Below, in pieces: positions 25,171 through 31,910 of a stretch of 31,910 nt of DNA. How positions within the stretch are numbered: the first letter of the stretch is position 1; every line of letters starts with the position of its first letter. This stretch comes from Tannockella sp964369175 (GTDB lineage: Bacteria; Bacillota_I; Bacilli_A; Erysipelotrichales; Coprobacillaceae), in the NCBI GenBank assembly GCA_964369175.1, contig CAYJEM010000018.1, positions 1-31,910 on the forward strand. The letters run 5' to 3'. The position numbers and the translations under genes are program-made. Under the pieces are notes generated by a model. It worked only from the letters and a program-made list of their open reading frames with translations. It was not told the DNA's origin and did not search any database.

Positions 25171-25386
25171 AAATATAAAAAGTCGTCCTATTTCTAGGAA
25201 CGACTAAATCGCGGTACCATCCTAGTTCATGTATAACATACATGCCCCTTAATTCACTGTAACGTAGTGTTTACGACAAGTTTTGCTTGTACTCAAAAGT
25301 AGCTTTCCCTATATATCCATAAGTATTTTCACCAACCATACTCTCTCTAAAATATTTATATACGTACTCTTCTTTTTCATAGATGT
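25171..25386 (-). promoter_or_regulatory. T-box leader controlling alaS (Ala specifier)
   Basis: The minus strand carries the conserved T-box AGGATGGTACCGCG (25212-25225), a Stem I with the AGAGAGAGT motif, and a specifier-loop GCT codon (25301-25303) followed by A in the context GAAAGCTACTTTTGAG. GCT is an alanine codon, matching the gene, and the T-box UGGU can pair with an ACCA tRNA end. The intrinsic terminator is AGTCG TCCTA stem with its partner (25181-25205) followed by a T-rich tract (25171-25180). Uncharged tRNA-Ala should stabilise the antiterminator and permit transcription of alaS, ireB, ruvX and the DUF1292 gene. Confidence 0.95.
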
Positions 25387-25392
25387 AATCGC

Positions 25393-25436
25393 ATTGTATC
25401 ATACAATTGAATAGATTTCAATACAATCGAATTGTA
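25393..25436 (-). promoter_or_regulatory. alaS promoter within three chained dyads
   Basis: TTGAAA (25416-25421), a 17-base spacer and TACAAT (25393-25398) with an upstream TG form a good promoter. Three inverted repeats cover it: ATTGTAT-C-ATACAAT (25393-25407), ATTGAA-N5-TTCAAT (25406-25422) and TACAAT-CGA-ATTGTA (25422-25436). Confidence 0.7.
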
Positions 25437-25456
25437 CTTTTTAATAATTTTAATAG

Positions 25457-26941
25457 TTACTTAGAGATGCGTTTTTCAATTACAACTAGACTAATAATTA
25501 ACACTACTAATGCACTCAAAAATGTAATAAATACATTTTGGCTAAAACCAGCCACGATATAACCAAAAACACATGCAAACGCAACAATTAGTGCATAAGG
25601 TGATTGAGTTGCAACATGGTTTATGTGATTACTTTGAGCCCCCGCACTAGCCATAATTGTGGTGTCAGAGATTGGTGATATATGATCTCCACATACTGCT
25701 CCAGCTAATATACTTGAAATTGAAATAACTAAAATTTCTGAACTTTCTGGAAATATTGCAGTAGCAATAGGTATTAATACCCCAAATGTTCCCCAACTTG
25801 TCCCAGTTGAAAAAGCCAATCCAGTAGCAACAAAAAATAGTATTGCCGGCAATATTGATGATGAGATATTTGCACTTTGTAATAACTGTTCCACAAATTG
25901 TCCTGCACCTAAACCTTCTGATACAACATTTCCAAGTGTCCATGCAAGTGATAAGATAACAATTGCTGGTACCATCATTTTAAACCCTGTTGGAATTGAT
26001 TCTGCAAAGTCTGTATATGAAATAACTCTTCTTGGAATATATAATACAAACATAAATAGTAATGTGAAAAATGACCCTAAAACTAAACTTGTTGATGCAT
26101 CTGCACTAGAGAATGCATTTATAATATCAACACCTTCAAAATATCCACCAGTGTATAACATTGCAACAACACATGCAATAATTAGTACAACAACTGGCAA
26201 TATTAAATCGATAATTTTTCCTTTATCACCTGCTTCAATTTCCTCAGCACTTGCATAATCATCAAGACCATAGTGAACATCACCTTGCATTGCCGCCTCT
26301 TCATTTTTCTTCATTAATCCAAAATCAAATTTTCTAAATATCACAAATAATACCATTATAATCGTTAACCATGCATACAAATTATAAGGAATTGTCTGCA
26401 AAAACAATGCAAATCCATCGCCACTAGTATAGCCACTTACAGCAGCTGCCCAACTTGATATTGGTGCAATAATACATACTGGTGCGGCAGTCGAATCAAT
26501 AATATACGCTAATTTAGCACGTGAAACTTTAAATGAGTCTGTAACACTACGCATAACACTACCTACTGTTAAGCAATTGAAATAATCATCTACAAAGATA
26601 AGCACTCCTAATCCAAACGTTGCAAGTAATGAACCTTTTTGCGACTGAATTTTTGTCTGTGCCCATTTACCATATGCTTTACTTCCACCAGCACGACTCA
26701 TTAAAGCTACAATTGTTCCTAAGAAAATAAGGAATATCACAATCCCAACATTTGAAGATAACTCCTGTGACAATGTATCAAATAATAGATGTGTTGCATC
26801 AAGTATATTAAACCCAGTTATTAATAATACACCTACTGCTATCCCTATAAATAATGATAAATAAACTTCTTTTGTGATTAGCGCAAGTCCTATTGCGACA
26901 ATCGGGGGCACTAACGCCCAAAACGTTCCTACTACGTCCAT
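25457..26941 (-). CDS. NhaC-family transporter, predicted lysine transporter
   Basis: This 494-residue integral membrane protein of the Na+/H+ antiporter NhaC family has about 11-12 membrane segments, with family segments FVDDYFNCLTVGSVMR, STGTSWGTFG and ICGDHISPISDTTIMA-like AGAVCGDHISPISDTT. Sequence alone would give an antiporter call, but a lysine riboswitch stands directly upstream, and NhaC-type proteins under lysine-element control have been proposed as lysine transporters (called LysW). Lysine uptake is therefore the preferred reading, with cation coupling likely. Start follows GGAGGAAAATT. Its stop lies only 21 bases before the dyads at the alaS promoter and no clear terminator separates the two genes. 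Confidence 0.88.
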   Translation of the reverse strand: MDVVGTFWALVPPIVAIGLALITKEVYLSLFIGIAVGVLLITGFNILDATHLLFDTLSQELSSNVGIVIFLIFLGTIVALMSRAGGSKAYGKWAQTKIQSQKGSLLATFGLGVLIFVDDYFNCLTVGSVMRSVTDSFKVSRAKLAYIIDSTAAPVCIIAPISSWAAAVSGYTSGDGFALFLQTIPYNLYAWLTIIMVLFVIFRKFDFGLMKKNEEAAMQGDVHYGLDDYASAEEIEAGDKGKIIDLILPVVVLIIACVVAMLYTGGYFEGVDIINAFSSADASTSLVLGSFFTLLFMFVLYIPRRVISYTDFAESIPTGFKMMVPAIVILSLAWTLGNVVSEGLGAGQFVEQLLQSANISSSILPAILFFVATGLAFSTGTSWGTFGVLIPIATAIFPESSEILVISISSILAGAVCGDHISPISDTTIMASAGAQSNHINHVATQSPYALIVAFACVFGYIVAGFSQNVFITFLSALVVLIISLVVIEKRISK

Positions 26942-26956
26942 AATTTTCCTCCATAT

Positions 26957-26992
26957 AATAAAAGATACTTTGGAGGAACTATCAAAGTATCT
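26957..26992 (-). terminator. Riboswitch terminator in the transporter leader
   Basis: A 10-bp stem (AGATACTTTG at 26963-26972, CAAAGTATCT at 26983-26992) with a ten-base loop and a TTTATTAT tail on the minus strand lies between the lysine aptamer and the coding region. Its loop contains TTCCTCC, complementary to the downstream ribosome binding site. Confidence 0.85.
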
Positions 26993-27021
26993 AAATTACA
27001 TGTTTATATTATAATTTATAT

Positions 27022-27190
27022 TCTTGTATAGCACCCCACTTATAATAAGTGACAGTGAATTGTATATTATACAATTCCCCAGAAATAAGAAAATTGGTGT
27101 TTCCCTACATCTTCGGCAAATCAACCTTTCACTATCTAGTCACCAAACCAAATTAATAGTTACTAATTATCATTGCACCTCTATCTTTTG
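27022..27190 (-). promoter_or_regulatory. Lysine riboswitch (L-box) aptamer
   Basis: Read on the minus strand, the conserved core appears in the right order: GATAGAGGTGC followed by AGTAAC (27185 downwards), GTGAAAGGTTGA then TTGCCGAAGA (about 27134-27110), a perfect 9-bp hairpin GAATTGTAT/ATACAATTC (27057-27077), then CACTGTCACTT and AAGTGGGGTGCTATAC (down to about 27026). These match the lysine element of Bacillus subtilis lysC. The closing P1 helix pairs ATAG with CTAT. Lysine binding should favour the downstream terminator and lower transporter expression. Confidence 0.95.
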
Positions 27191-27197
27191 CCCATAT

Positions 27198-27226
27198 AAA
27201 GTAACATAAACACCCCATAATGTCAA
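27198..27226 (-). promoter_or_regulatory. Promoter of the lysine riboswitch-transporter unit
   Basis: TTGACA (27221-27226), a 17-base spacer ending in TGT, and TACTTT (27198-27203) predict transcription starting near 27191, immediately before the aptamer. Confidence 0.75.
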
Positions 27227-27227
27227 C

Positions 27228-27255
27228 TACATTGTACATTAAATAGTACAATGTA
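27228..27255. promoter_or_regulatory. Inverted repeat abutting the -35 box of the transporter promoter
   Basis: TACATTGTAC (27228-27237) and GTACAATGTA (27246-27255) are perfect 10-bp arms around an eight-base centre. The repeat ends one base from the -35 box and begins at the tail of the surface-protein terminator. Confidence 0.7.
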
Positions 27256-27289
27256 AACAAAAAATAAGCGAGAAATCTTTCCTCGCTTA
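27256..27289 (-). terminator. Terminator of the right-hand surface protein gene
   Basis: TAAGCGAG (27265-27272) and CTCGCTTA (27282-27289) form an 8-bp stem around a nine-base loop, followed on the minus strand by TTTTTTGTTT. Confidence 0.9.
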
Positions 27290-27297
27290 CTTAATCA

Positions 27298-30200
27298 TTA
27301 TTTTACTTCTTTACGCTTTCTTTTCAACATCACAAATCCTAAAACTGTAGATGCCATTACCCCACACCATAAAAGAATTGGAGTATTATCACCAGTACTT
27401 GGTGTTGCTGCTTTTGTCCAAGTAGCCACAAGCGTATTTGTAGTTGGATCAAAGGTATACCCCTCAAATATATATCCATCTCTTATCGGCTCATCTAATA
27501 CCGTGTCTTCTGTAATTGTTTGTTTCTTTGGAGGTGTCCCATCATTATTATCAATAATAATATCCTCACCATGATCTACTTCAAATGAATCTTCTGGAAG
27601 AGTACCATCAGGTGTAGTTCCAACACCTGGATAAGTTACAGTGTGACGTTCCTTAACAAAGGTATATGTGTATGTTAAAACTTCTTTAGTATACATCATA
27701 TTGCTAGGTGGTGTAATATCCCAAGTACCATTATGGTATCCTGTGTATGCTATCATATTTGATGGGATTTTTGATAATATAGCTATTGCTAGTGCATTTT
27801 CTGAAGGTACACCATCATACATAAATGTAATAACTTCATGAATTTCCATATTTGTACTATCATTCCATGTACCATTTACAACCTTATAAATTACTGTAGT
27901 TTGATAGTAATCATCAATACCATCACCTGGAAGTTCTCCATTTGTATCTTCATCTTCATCAACTAATATATCTTCAAATATATGAATATCACCTGGAACT
28001 TCAATAACATTATAATTTTGTACATCACTACCAATTACATCTGGAACTAAAACATCGTCATATAGTCCAACGGTAGGTGTCAAACAAGTTTTTTCAATTG
28101 TTACTTGTATATCATCTCCAGTAATAAAATTATTTTGTGTTATAACATGGCTATAATCTGGTTCTGGTTGTGTAATTGGATATTTAATATCATTTGCTAC
28201 TACTTCAACATCTAATGGTGTAATTTCATGTGTAAAGTTTGCAGCCATACTTTCTTTTGTACCACTTACAGCTTTAACCCATAAGTTTTTTTCACCTTCT
28301 ACATTATGTCCAACAAATGTATCTAAGATATTTGTAGCAAATGCATCACTACGTGTTGTATTTGGGTTAACATCAGTTACAAGTAATGAAACATTTTCTG
28401 CTTCTAAATCACTTACTAAACGTCCATCTACATATACATCAAACAAGTCAGTAGCTAGTGTATGGTTTCCACCATCATATTGTATACATACATCCGTTGG
28501 TACAACCGTGATTTCTGAAATAGTATTAGTAGTGTAATAGATATTAAACACTGTTGCATCACCGATATATTTCGATACGATACTTGACGTATCAAATTCA
28601 ATATCAGCATTAGCTGTTGATAGTTCTGTCATCTTTGAAGCAACCAATGCATTTGTTGTTACATCATCAATATATAAACCTAGCTTAGCATCAAATGATG
28701 TTGTATCTAATAATGTATTTACGTTCTCTTCTTTTAAATAGAAATTAACTTGTACATTAACATCAGGAACAATAATTTCATCATATATAAATGTTAACAC
28801 ATTGCTCTCATTTACGATATCTCTCGAAATTCTTGTAACTCGAGGCGTGTACCCTTGAATATCCTCAGCGCCAATATTAACCACTTGTGCACTTGTTGAT
28901 ACTTGCTTACTTTCTAATAAAGCTGTACCGTTTCCATCCACATACTCTACAATATAATGTAAACCTTCATATGTTGTATATGTGAAAATTAACTCGTTAT
29001 TTTCTAAAGCAATTGTATATTCTTGTGATTGTGTCTGCGTTTTATAATATCCTGATGGAAAACCAGCAGTAATTAATTCACCAGAGCTTTTTGCATAATA
29101 ATTTGCAGTAGTCCCAAATGCTTGATCTGTCAAAGTTTCAGATACTTCATACAATGTTCCATCAACGTCAGTATATTGATGTGTAATTTTCATTGTTAAA
29201 TCTTGGATTGGGCGCCACTGTGCAGTATATACTACATCTTTTGTAACTGCTTCTCCAAGTGTTGCATACTCATTTGTATCTAGGCTAAGCCACCCGTTAA
29301 AAGTATACCCTACTTTTGTTGGTTCTTCAGGTAATTCTAATTGATCATAATTAGCATATACAGTTGTCTGACTTTCTATTCCATCAATATCAAAATCAAA
29401 AGTAATATTGTAGTTCGAATCTACCCACTTTGCATGAAGTTGAATATTTGACATTCCCATGGAAGTGTTAAAATCATACTCACTTCCAGGTTCAAATGTT
29501 TCAGTTGTATACCATCCAACAAATGTTGATCCTGGTTTTGTTGGTGTATATTCATTTCCACTATTATTCATATGTGTCTCTATATTATGTTCATACGGTA
29601 TATCATCTATAACATCTAGACCAAAACCATTGTTCAAGTTCAAGAAAATGTCATATTTCTCTCTCATATAGAAGAAATTTTTTATTTCATCATTAGCTTC
29701 ACCATAACCATCAACATCAACACCAGTTTGTGTTTCTGTCAAACTATCATCTGCTACAAATCCAGGAATATCCATTGGTAAATGTGAAAGCCCCACACTA
29801 ATAGCACTTCCTCTTGATACAAATGTAATACCATTTTTTTCAATCGTATCTAATCCTGTTAAATCTTGATTTGGTAATGCTTCAACCCAATATGATAATT
29901 TTGAAGCAGTCGTTGTTGCAACACCTGTAAAATTGACAACCAAATGACTATCATATTCAGGCATAGCAATAGCTGCAACCGGAATCAATGCATCACGTCC
30001 AACAGTTTCATTCCCTATTAATGTTGTTACAGAGAAATTGCTTAGGCTTGGTTGATAATGTGTTGGCCCAATAATTTGCCAACCATAAAATTGAAATCCT
30101 TCTCCTAAGTCAAAAGTTGTACCATTTGTTGGGTGTGGCCAAAGACCACTTATATCTTGTCCATATTTAAATGTAAAACGATATTTAGGCCCAGGGAACC

Positions 30201-31821
30201 ACTGATTTACAGGATAAGTATAATCTGTTTCTTCATCAGTTCCTGGGAACATTGTCATTTCTGGGATATATGACTTTCCTTCAGAAATTGATCCGTTTTG
30301 CAACTGAAATTCAGCTACATATATTTTATTTATATAATATAAGTTTATAATTGTTGTTCCATCAACATTAACAATTTCAGCATTTGAATCCATTTTATTT
30401 GCATATTCACGATATGCTTTACTTGCGTCGTTGCTTATATCACCAGGGATACTAGCTATAAACGTTGATAAGTCCAAGTCACCAACTGCGGTTCCAACAA
30501 CTGCACTACCTTCTTTTGAAGAATGATATTCAAAATTATTTTTGTCGTTTAACTGCGCATCGCTTAATTCATTAGCAGTATAGGTAAATGGTGACATTCC
30601 ATCTGCTTGCGTGTAATCAACAGCGTTTTCTCCAATAATTCCATCTTTTTCTACATAATAGTTAACAATATAATTAACTTCTTCACTTTGCCAAATTGCC
30701 GTTAAATATAATGTTTCAGCCGGTAATATGAAATTATTTGTTAACGATGTAGCATCATACATAACGTTATATTGATCTTCATATCCAAGAAGTGTATATC
30801 CTGGTTTTGTTGCATTCATTGCATGTGATACATCAACTGATTGTTCATATACTCCATCTACTGCTGGGTATTGTGTAGCTCCTTGAGATGTATTAAAAAC
30901 TACAGACACTTGAATACGCTCGTAATTAATTGTCAGTTCCGTTGTACCATCTTTTGCAACGATCCCTTCTAAGTGACCATCAACATATTTGAAACCTGTT
31001 ATTTCATTAGCCACTGCATAAACGTGACTTCCCGGAGCCCCATACAGCGTTTCTTCTACTGTATGAATCGTTCCATCAACATTTGGATAATTATGATTTA
31101 CTGTATATTTTACATCTTCTCCGACATAATCATATGCTATTATTATTTCTGATTGACTAGCACCAGTAATTGTAACTTGCGTATTAGCGTCATCTTGAAG
31201 CTTATATTCTGATACAACTGGCGAAGGAATCATTAATGTTTGATCTGTTGTTAATTCTGCTTGATACGTATTTGCGACTGTTTCTCCATCGCTTGATACA
31301 CCAGGCTTTCCGTATCCAACATATTTTACAACTACAGTATTTACTGTTTGATTATCTTCTATATTTTTTTCATATTTTGCTTTTAGGTTTATTGTAGGTA
31401 CATCATTTTCACCAGTAAATACTGGTTCTAAAGTTGTTAAATCTACATCCTCGCCACTTGATGTTTGCCATCCAATAAATGTATACCCTTCTTTTTCAGG
31501 TGTTGTTGCATTGCTTGGATATGCAATACCATCACCTGTGTAAAATGGTACATTTAGAACAAGCTCATGCCCATCATCATCAAAAAAATTGACCATGAAT
31601 AAACGTTCAACATTACCATTACTTCGTGTAAGTTGGTTTGATAACAAACCTTCACTTGTACTATAATATTTTACTTCATTATTTGCTTGTGCACTACTAC
31701 TGATTGTTTCTTGTGTACTTGTTTCGTCTGCTTCAACGGTATGATTAGTCAGTGTTGATTGACTAACGATTCCAAGTACTAAAGCTAAAACGATAGCTAA
31801 TTTAATACTTTTTTTAAACAT
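27298..31821 (-). CDS. Large cell-wall-anchored surface protein with InlB-type repeats
   Basis: This 1507-residue secreted protein begins with a signal peptide (MFKKSIKLAIVLALVLGIVS, cleavage near residue 31). It contains several InlB B-repeat (Listeria-Bacteroides) modules, recognised by GYTFxGW patterns: about 73-150 (YTFIGWQ), 330-385 (YTLLGYE), 770-815 (STFVGWY), 830-885 (YTFNGWL) and a degenerate one near 1445 (YIFEGYT). MucBP-like beta domains lie between them (for example VNHNYPNVDGTIHTVEETLY and ITHQYTDVDGTLYEVSETL). The C-terminus has a sortase-type signal, PSTGD (1474-1478), a hydrophobic span and the basic tail KRKRKEVK. It should be anchored to peptidoglycan and act in adhesion or interaction with hosts or other bacteria; the ligand is unknown. 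GGAGAGG lies upstream of the start. Confidence 0.93.
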   Translation of the reverse strand: MFKKSIKLAIVLALVLGIVSQSTLTNHTVEADETSTQETISSSAQANNEVKYYSTSEGLLSNQLTRSNGNVERLFMVNFFDDDGHELVLNVPFYTGDGIAYPSNATTPEKEGYTFIGWQTSSGEDVDLTTLEPVFTGENDVPTINLKAKYEKNIEDNQTVNTVVVKYVGYGKPGVSSDGETVANTYQAELTTDQTLMIPSPVVSEYKLQDDANTQVTITGASQSEIIIAYDYVGEDVKYTVNHNYPNVDGTIHTVEETLYGAPGSHVYAVANEITGFKYVDGHLEGIVAKDGTTELTINYERIQVSVVFNTSQGATQYPAVDGVYEQSVDVSHAMNATKPGYTLLGYEDQYNVMYDATSLTNNFILPAETLYLTAIWQSEEVNYIVNYYVEKDGIIGENAVDYTQADGMSPFTYTANELSDAQLNDKNNFEYHSSKEGSAVVGTAVGDLDLSTFIASIPGDISNDASKAYREYANKMDSNAEIVNVDGTTIINLYYINKIYVAEFQLQNGSISEGKSYIPEMTMFPGTDEETDYTYPVNQWFPGPKYRFTFKYGQDISGLWPHPTNGTTFDLGEGFQFYGWQIIGPTHYQPSLSNFSVTTLIGNETVGRDALIPVAAIAMPEYDSHLVVNFTGVATTTASKLSYWVEALPNQDLTGLDTIEKNGITFVSRGSAISVGLSHLPMDIPGFVADDSLTETQTGVDVDGYGEANDEIKNFFYMREKYDIFLNLNNGFGLDVIDDIPYEHNIETHMNNSGNEYTPTKPGSTFVGWYTTETFEPGSEYDFNTSMGMSNIQLHAKWVDSNYNITFDFDIDGIESQTTVYANYDQLELPEEPTKVGYTFNGWLSLDTNEYATLGEAVTKDVVYTAQWRPIQDLTMKITHQYTDVDGTLYEVSETLTDQAFGTTANYYAKSSGELITAGFPSGYYKTQTQSQEYTIALENNELIFTYTTYEGLHYIVEYVDGNGTALLESKQVSTSAQVVNIGAEDIQGYTPRVTRISRDIVNESNVLTFIYDEIIVPDVNVQVNFYLKEENVNTLLDTTSFDAKLGLYIDDVTTNALVASKMTELSTANADIEFDTSSIVSKYIGDATVFNIYYTTNTISEITVVPTDVCIQYDGGNHTLATDLFDVYVDGRLVSDLEAENVSLLVTDVNPNTTRSDAFATNILDTFVGHNVEGEKNLWVKAVSGTKESMAANFTHEITPLDVEVVANDIKYPITQPEPDYSHVITQNNFITGDDIQVTIEKTCLTPTVGLYDDVLVPDVIGSDVQNYNVIEVPGDIHIFEDILVDEDEDTNGELPGDGIDDYYQTTVIYKVVNGTWNDSTNMEIHEVITFMYDGVPSENALAIAILSKIPSNMIAYTGYHNGTWDITPPSNMMYTKEVLTYTYTFVKERHTVTYPGVGTTPDGTLPEDSFEVDHGEDIIIDNNDGTPPKKQTITEDTVLDEPIRDGYIFEGYTFDPTTNTLVATWTKAATPSTGDNTPILLWCGVMASTVLGFVMLKRKRKEVK

Positions 31822-31895
31822 TCAATTTCCTCTCCACTCTACACACACAAATATTATCTTATCATATAAATTTAATATTTCAATCCTTTTTATAC

Positions 31896-31909
31896 TAAAC
31901 ATATGTTTA
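31896..31909. promoter_or_regulatory. 14-bp perfect palindrome upstream of the surface protein gene
   Basis: TAAACATATGTTTA is a perfect palindrome 75-88 bases upstream of the start codon, near where a promoter would lie. It may be an operator; the context is cut by the window edge. Confidence 0.4.
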
Positions 31910-31910
31910 A

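Noticed and set aside
27024..27209. Plus-strand 61-residue open frame
   Set aside because: It lies antisense to the lysine riboswitch and has no ribosome site or recognisable product.
1..31910. Alternative genetic code with TGA as tryptophan
   Set aside because: All recognised proteins are full length with the standard code, tryptophan is TGG, and no in-frame TGA interrupts any of them.

Overview
The window looks like chromosomal DNA of an AT-rich, Gram-positive, anaerobic member of the Bacillota, possibly of the Erysipelotrichia type. The evidence is strong AGGAGG-type ribosome binding sites, a T-box and a lysine riboswitch, a Bacillus-like gene order around alaS, an oxygen-sensitive glycyl radical enzyme with its activase, and sortase-type surface proteins. 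All 22 gene ends visible use TAA or TAG and none uses TGA. No rRNA, tRNA, CRISPR array, phage or insertion sequence was recognised.

Layout. 1-3802 (minus) is the 5' part of a very large secreted surface protein: a signal peptide, about 24 glycine-rich beta-helix coils, a carboxypeptidase-regulatory-like domain and Ig-like repeats that run off the left edge as near-identical 276-bp units. 4125-8001 (minus) is a pnp-maf-pfk group for RNA decay, nucleotide housekeeping and glycolysis. 8234-11363 holds four small transcription units: a TPR protein with a cold-shock-like tail, a ZIP metal transporter, a YetF-family membrane protein and a small membrane protein. 11417-15677 is a self-contained locus with a YbiW-type glycyl radical enzyme, its divergent activase and a DeoR repressor; one dyad motif, TTTCATNTGAAA, lies at all three promoters.

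15792-25158 (minus) closely matches the Bacillus subtilis order alaS-yrzL-yrrK-yrzB-yrrL-yrrM-yrrN-yrrO-greA: alanyl-tRNA synthetase, IreB-like protein, RuvX, DUF1292 protein, MltG, the tRNA wobble-uridine enzymes TrmR, TrhP1 and TrhP2, and GreA. A lactonase-like beta-propeller gene sits inside this block between two intrinsic terminators. A T-box with an Ala (GCU) specifier precedes alaS. 25457-26941 (minus) is an NhaC-family transporter behind a clear lysine riboswitch, so it is best read as a lysine transporter. 27298-31821 (minus) is a second giant surface protein with InlB-type repeats and a C-terminal PSTGD sorting signal.

The most distinctive points are the three-operator DeoR/YbiW circuit with two operators about nine helical turns apart, the lysine riboswitch whose terminator loop is complementary to the transporter's Shine-Dalgarno sequence, the cysteine-rich tail on the DUF1292 protein, the TPR/cold-shock-like fusion, and the repeat architecture of the first adhesin.
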